A program made the position numbers and the translations under genes. A model generated the notes under the pieces. The model was not told where the DNA came from and searched no databases. It was given only the letters and a program-made list of their open reading frames with translations. DNA of 64,000 nucleotides from Aeromicrobium stalagmiti (GTDB lineage: Bacteria; Actinomycetota; Actinomycetes; Propionibacteriales; Nocardioidaceae), in NCBI RefSeq assembly GCF_013283745.1, contig NZ_JABSTZ010000002.1, forward strand, positions 558,001 through 622,000, written 5' to 3'. This document shows positions 59,194-64,000 of the stretch, in pieces. Each line of letters starts with the position of its first letter. Positions within the stretch are counted from its first letter, which is position 1.

Positions 59194-60417
59194 TCAGCCT
59201 GCCTCCGGCAGACGACGGATCGCGAGCATGGTGACGTCGTCCAGCGGAACGGCGCTGTCGGCCATCGACCGGACGGTCTCGACGAGGTCGGACGGGGTGG
59301 GGTGCAGGTGGGCGAGGTCGGCGATGACGCCGAGCACCTCGGGGGTGCCGCCGAGCAGGTCGAACAGACCGTCGCTGAAGCACACGAGCATGTCGCCCGG
59401 CATCAGGTCGACCTGACGCTCGGTCCACTTCCACTCGTCGGTGATGCCGAGCGGCAGGTCGCTCGTGGCGAGGTGCTCGTGCGACCCGTCGGCGCGCACG
59501 ACCAGCGTCAGGCCGTGCCCGGCGTCGACGTAGCGGACCTGGCCGGTGGTGGGGTCGGCCCAGCCGAAGAAGCCGGTGACGAACGCCGAGCTCGCGGCGA
59601 GGTCGGCGAGCAGGATCGTGTTGACCTCGGTCAGGGCCGTGCCCAGGTCGGCGTCGTCGCCGAAGCGGCCGGCGGCGAACGCGCGGTTCTCCGAGCGCAC
59701 CACGGCGCGAGCCGTCGCCATGAGGATCGCGGCGCCGGTGCCCTTGCCCATGACGTCGGCGACGGTGAAGCTGTGCTGGCCGTCGATCTCCTGGTGGTCG
59801 AAGAAGTCGCCGGCGACTGCGCCGGCGGCCAGGCAGACTGCGGACGCGTCGTAGCCCTCGATGACCGGCGCCGTGCTGGGCAGCAGCGACTGCTGCACCT
59901 CGCGGGCGCGGTCCATCTCGTTGGAGCTGCGCAGCTCGGCCTCGACCCACTGGCTGAGCTCGAGCATCAGGTCGAACTCGCGGGCGCTGAGCGTGCGCGT
60001 GCGGCGGTCGTAGAGGCAGAACGTGCCGATCGCCGTGCCGTGGGCGTCGTGCAGGGGGAAGCCGGCGTAGAAGCGGATGTGTGGCTCACCTGCGACACCC
60101 GGAAGGTCGCGGTAGTGAGGGTCCGTGGAGGCGTCCTCCACGATGACCGGCTGGTCGAGCAGGACGGTGCGGGCGCAGAACGTCGCGTCGCGCGGGGCCT
60201 CGACGACCTCGAGGCCGATGCACGACTTGAAGTAGGCGCGATCGCGGTCGATCAGGGTGATCGTCGAGATCGGGACGTGGAACGCGATGCGCGCGAGCCG
60301 GGTGAACCGGTCGAAACGCTCCTCGGGGGGCGTGTCGAGGATCTGGAGCACGTCGAGCCCACGACGACGTGCCTGCTCCACCACGTCCAGCAATGCGAAC
60401 ACCTCCGAGAGCAGCAC
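59194..60417 (-). CDS. GAF-domain SpoIIE/PP2C-type serine phosphatase
   Basis: 407 residues from GTG 60417; a TTG at 60393 with CGGAGG eight bases upstream is an equally good start and removes eight residues. GAF domain about 30-165 (RIAFHVPISTITLID, GLEVVEAPRDATFCARTVL), coiled linker with MDRAREVQQSLLPS, then PP2C domain (AAGAVAGDFFDHQEID, TVADVMGKGTGAAILMATA, YVDAGHGLTLVVR, LVCFSDGLFDLLG, PLDDVTMLAIRR). It should dephosphorylate the operon's STAS protein in response to a small ligand. First gene of the operon. Confidence 0.92.
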   Translation of the reverse strand: MLLSEVFALLDVVEQARRRGLDVLQILDTPPEERFDRFTRLARIAFHVPISTITLIDRDRAYFKSCIGLEVVEAPRDATFCARTVLLDQPVIVEDASTDPHYRDLPGVAGEPHIRFYAGFPLHDAHGTAIGTFCLYDRRTRTLSAREFDLMLELSQWVEAELRSSNEMDRAREVQQSLLPSTAPVIEGYDASAVCLAAGAVAGDFFDHQEIDGQHSFTVADVMGKGTGAAILMATARAVVRSENRAFAAGRFGDDADLGTALTEVNTILLADLAASSAFVTGFFGWADPTTGQVRYVDAGHGLTLVVRADGSHEHLATSDLPLGITDEWKWTERQVDLMPGDMLVCFSDGLFDLLGGTPEVLGVIADLAHLHPTPSDLVETVRSMADSAVPLDDVTMLAIRRLPEAG

Positions 60418-60492
60418 CAGGACCTTGGTCCCAGCCTAGCCGCGGAGTGGGTCAGCGGCAGTGCCCTGCGTCCGGAGTCGGGGCGAGGCGGG

Positions 60493-61728
60493 TCAGGAGA
60501 AGTCGGCCTGGGCCTTCTGGGCCATCGCGAGGAAGGCCTGCTTGGACTCCAGGTCGGCCGTCAGGTCCTTGACCTTCTTGGCATCGCCCTTGGCCTCGGC
60601 GGCGGCGATCTTGGCGGAGACCTCGTCGATGGCGCGCTGCAGCTTGCCGATCATGTCGTCGGCGCGGGCAGACTTCTCCGGATCGGTCTTCTTCCACTGC
60701 GTCTCGGTGGCGTCCTTGACGGCCTGCTCGATCGTGCGGATCTTGGCCTCGAACTCGCCGATCTTGGCGCGCGGCACCTTGCCGGCGGCCTCCCAGCGGT
60801 CGGCGATGTCCAGCCACGCCTTGCGGGCGGCGTCGACGTTCTTGATCGGGAGCAGCTTCTCGGCCTCGGCGAGGATCTCGAGCTTCTTGTCGGCGTTGAC
60901 CTCGTACTCGGCGTCGAGCAGCGAGTTGGCCTCGTCGCGCGCGGTGAAGAAGGCGTCCTGTGCGGCGCGGAACCGCTTCCAGAGCTTGTCCTCGACGTTG
61001 CGGGGCGCGGAGCCGGCCTTCTTCCACTCGGTCATCAGGTCGCGGTACTTGCCGGCCGTCGGGCCCCACTCGGTGGACGTCGACAGTGCCTCGGCCTCGG
61101 TGATCAGCCGTTCCTTGACGACCTTGGCGGCGTCGCGCAGCGTCGACTGCTCGCCGAAGTGACTCTTGCGACGGCGCGTGTAGGTCGTGCGGGCCGAGCT
61201 GAAGCGGTGCCAGAGCTCGTCGTCGGCGGACTTGCTGAGGCGGGGGAGAGCCTTCCACTCGTCGAGCAGGGCGCGCAGCTTGTCGGCGCCGGCCTTCCAG
61301 TCGGTGCCGGCGGCGATCTTCTCGGCGGCCTCGGCGATGCGGGTCTTCTCGGTCGCGGCCTCGGCGACCTTGGCGGCGCGCTCGACCTTGCGTTCCTCGC
61401 GCTGCTTGTCGATCGCGGGCTGCAGCGCGTCGAGACGGGTGACGAGCGAGTCGAGGTCGCCCATCGCCTGGGCGTCGACCAGCTGCGAACGCACCTTCGT
61501 CACGGCCTTGGCGGCGTCGTCGGGCGAGACCGTGCCGCTCTCGAGACGCTTCTCCAGCAGGTCGACCTCGACCTCGAGGCCCTCGAACCGGCGGACGTAC
61601 AAGGCCATCGCCTCGACGGGGTCACCCCCGGGCCACTGGCCGATCAGTCGTTCGCCGTCGGTGGTCTTCACGTAGACGTTGCCGTCATCGTCGACACGAC
61701 CCCAGGGGTTCGTGGGCGCAGAGCTCAT
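60493..61728 (-). CDS. DUF349 coiled helical-repeat protein
   Basis: 411 residues from the ATG at 61728. N-terminal NPWGRVDDDGNVYVKTTDGE is a small beta domain common in actinobacterial members. The rest is three or four helical DUF349 repeats, each with a W..A..P....LW..F...R pattern (LDEWKALPRLSKSADDELWH, MTEWKKAGSAPRNVEDKLWK, WLDIADRWEAAGKVPR), ending in a coiled coil. Cytosolic; function of the family not settled. Confidence 0.88.
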   Translation of the reverse strand: MSSAPTNPWGRVDDDGNVYVKTTDGERLIGQWPGGDPVEAMALYVRRFEGLEVEVDLLEKRLESGTVSPDDAAKAVTKVRSQLVDAQAMGDLDSLVTRLDALQPAIDKQREERKVERAAKVAEAATEKTRIAEAAEKIAAGTDWKAGADKLRALLDEWKALPRLSKSADDELWHRFSSARTTYTRRRKSHFGEQSTLRDAAKVVKERLITEAEALSTSTEWGPTAGKYRDLMTEWKKAGSAPRNVEDKLWKRFRAAQDAFFTARDEANSLLDAEYEVNADKKLEILAEAEKLLPIKNVDAARKAWLDIADRWEAAGKVPRAKIGEFEAKIRTIEQAVKDATETQWKKTDPEKSARADDMIGKLQRAIDEVSAKIAAAEAKGDAKKVKDLTADLESKQAFLAMAQKAQADFS

Positions 61729-61792
61729 GGCGGACAGTCTAGGGCGACGACTGCGTGGAGCGCGCCCGCCCGCCTCGCGTACCCTGTCGGAC

Positions 61793-62487
61793 GTGCTTCT
61801 CACGTCATTTCCAGCCGGTCCGCTGCAGGCGAACTGCTACTTCGTGTCCCGGGGTCCCGGCACCGGCTGTGCGATCGTCGATCCCGGCATGGACGCGATC
61901 GAGGGCGTCCGCCAGGTCGTCGCCGAGCACAACCTGCGGCCCGAGGCGGTCCTCATCACGCACGGCCACTTCGACCACATGTGGAACGCCCAGGACGTCG
62001 CGGCTGCGTACGACTGCCCCGTCTGGATCCACCCCGCCGACCGCCATCTGCTGAGCGACCCGATGGCCGCGATCTCGGGTGAGTCGGCAGCGATGCTGCG
62101 CACCCAGCTCGGCATGACCGACCTGCCCGACTTCGTCGAGCCCGCCGACGTCCGCGATGCCGTCGACGGAGCCACGATCGAGGTCGACGGACTGACCCTC
62201 ACGGTCGACCACGTGCCCGGACACACGCCCGGCACCGTCGTCTACCGCGTGCCCTACGTCGGGCCCGAGGACGTCTCGCAGGTCATGTTCTCCGGCGACT
62301 TCCTGTTCGCCGGCTCGATCGGTCGCACCGACCTGACCGGTGGCTCGCACCCGCAGATGCTGGACAGCCTGCGTGATCGCGTGCTGCCCCTGGCCGACGA
62401 CATCGTCGTCCTGCCGGGCCACGGCGGACAGACCTCGATCGGCCGCGAGCGGGCGACCAACCCGTTCCTCGCCGAGGTGGCGTCCTG

Positions 62488-62488
<1 letters not shown>
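61793..62488 (+). CDS. Metallo-beta-lactamase fold hydrolase (glyoxalase II-like)
   Basis: 231 residues from GTG 61793. Zinc ligands THGHFDHMWN (His57, His59, Asp61, His62), VDHVPGHTPG, FSGDFLF and LPGHGGQT. QANCYFV at the start is typical of small YcbL/glyoxalase-II-type thioester hydrolases. It precedes hisS in many actinomycetes; its stop overlaps the hisS ATG by one base. Confidence 0.92.
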
Positions 62489-63794
<1,306 letters not shown>

Positions 63795-63798
<4 letters not shown>

Positions 63799-64000
63799 TC
63801 CGCACCCATGACGCCGGAAGCCTGCGCGCCGACCACATCGGCCAGCAGGTCACGCTCGCCGGATGGGTCGCGCGACGGCGAGACCACGGCGGTGTCGCGT
63901 TCATCGACCTGCGCGAGGCCTCGGGCGTCGTCCAGGTCGTCGTCCGCGAGGAGGTCGCCCACCAGCTCCGCGCCGAGTACTGCCTCAAGATCGTCGGCAC
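63795..64000 (+). CDS. aspS: Aspartate-tRNA ligase, N-terminal part (3' end outside window)
   Basis: GTG at 63795 overlaps the hisS stop (GTGA). The 68 visible residues start with [20 protein letters not shown] and continue [29 protein letters not shown]: the anticodon-binding OB-fold of bacterial AspRS. The catalytic domain is outside the window. Confidence 0.93.

Noticed and set aside
57250-62082. A 1,610-codon open frame on the plus strand across the polysaccharide operon
   Set aside because: It lies opposite five well-supported genes, has no recognisable domain and is rich in Gly, Val, Asp, Arg and Glu as expected for the antisense shadow of high-GC genes.

Overview
The window is high-GC, densely coded chromosome. 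The actinobacterial gene order, the Tat and lipoprotein export signals, a LexA box of the form GAAC-N4-GTTC, and a thrS / HIT / CDP-alcohol phosphotransferase ... pdxS ... pdxT-yebC-ruvCAB-yajC-secDF-apt-rel ... hisS-aspS backbone all point to an actinomycete. My inference is the Nocardioidaceae (Aeromicrobium/Nocardioides-like); no rRNA or other decisive marker is present. I saw no transposase, integrase, prophage gene or CRISPR array.

Layout. 1-6 kb: the end of hemQ, msrB, a stress-type protein, a RibD-C reductase, a PPK2 kinase, an AbrB permease and a phosphoesterase lipoprotein. 5.6-8.5 kb: an assimilatory sulfite-reduction operon (sulfite reductase, a 30-codon ORF, a zinc ribbon, a CbiX/SirB chelatase) behind a cysteine-ending leader peptide. 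8.6-16.2 kb: a MIP-like channel, an acyl-CoA dehydrogenase, a YihY protein, four tRNA genes, pabC and a membrane-anchored sigma factor. 16.2-22.8 kb: a TetR-FMO-decarboxylase operon divergent from a cholesterol-oxidase-like flavoenzyme, then PhoX. 22.9-27 kb: thrS, an esterase, HIT and a CDP-alcohol phosphotransferase.

27-34 kb: a second membrane-anchored sigma factor, a class F sortase and a proline-rich putative sortase substrate. A shared two-box promoter motif precedes each of the three genes. A diiron N-oxygenase with a ferredoxin-NADP reductase follows, then pdxS. 34.4-42.3 kb is the most unusual region. Two diverged tandem copies of a five-gene module lie between pdxS and pdxT, genes that are normally close. 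Each copy encodes a secreted protein with an alternate (SipW/TasA-type) signal, a Ser-His signal peptidase, an LPDTG wall-anchored protein, a second alternate-signal protein, and a signal peptidase fused to its own alternate-signal exported domain. An extra signal peptidase and a coupled 90-codon ORF separate the copies. Each copy has a strong hairpin between gene 1 and gene 2.

42.3-52.8 kb: pdxT, yebC, LexA-controlled ruvCAB, yajC-secD-secF, a lipoprotein, apt, a 30-residue membrane peptide and rel. 52.8-54 kb: an AbiEi/PDDEXK-like gene between inverted arrays of a 22-bp repeat. 54-60.4 kb (minus strand): a tightly coupled five-gene operon joining a SpoIIE/STAS/HATPase partner switch to a polysaccharide synthase with an unusual insertion and to a glycosidase-acyltransferase. 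The window ends with a DUF349 protein, a metallo-beta-lactamase hydrolase, hisS and the start of aspS.
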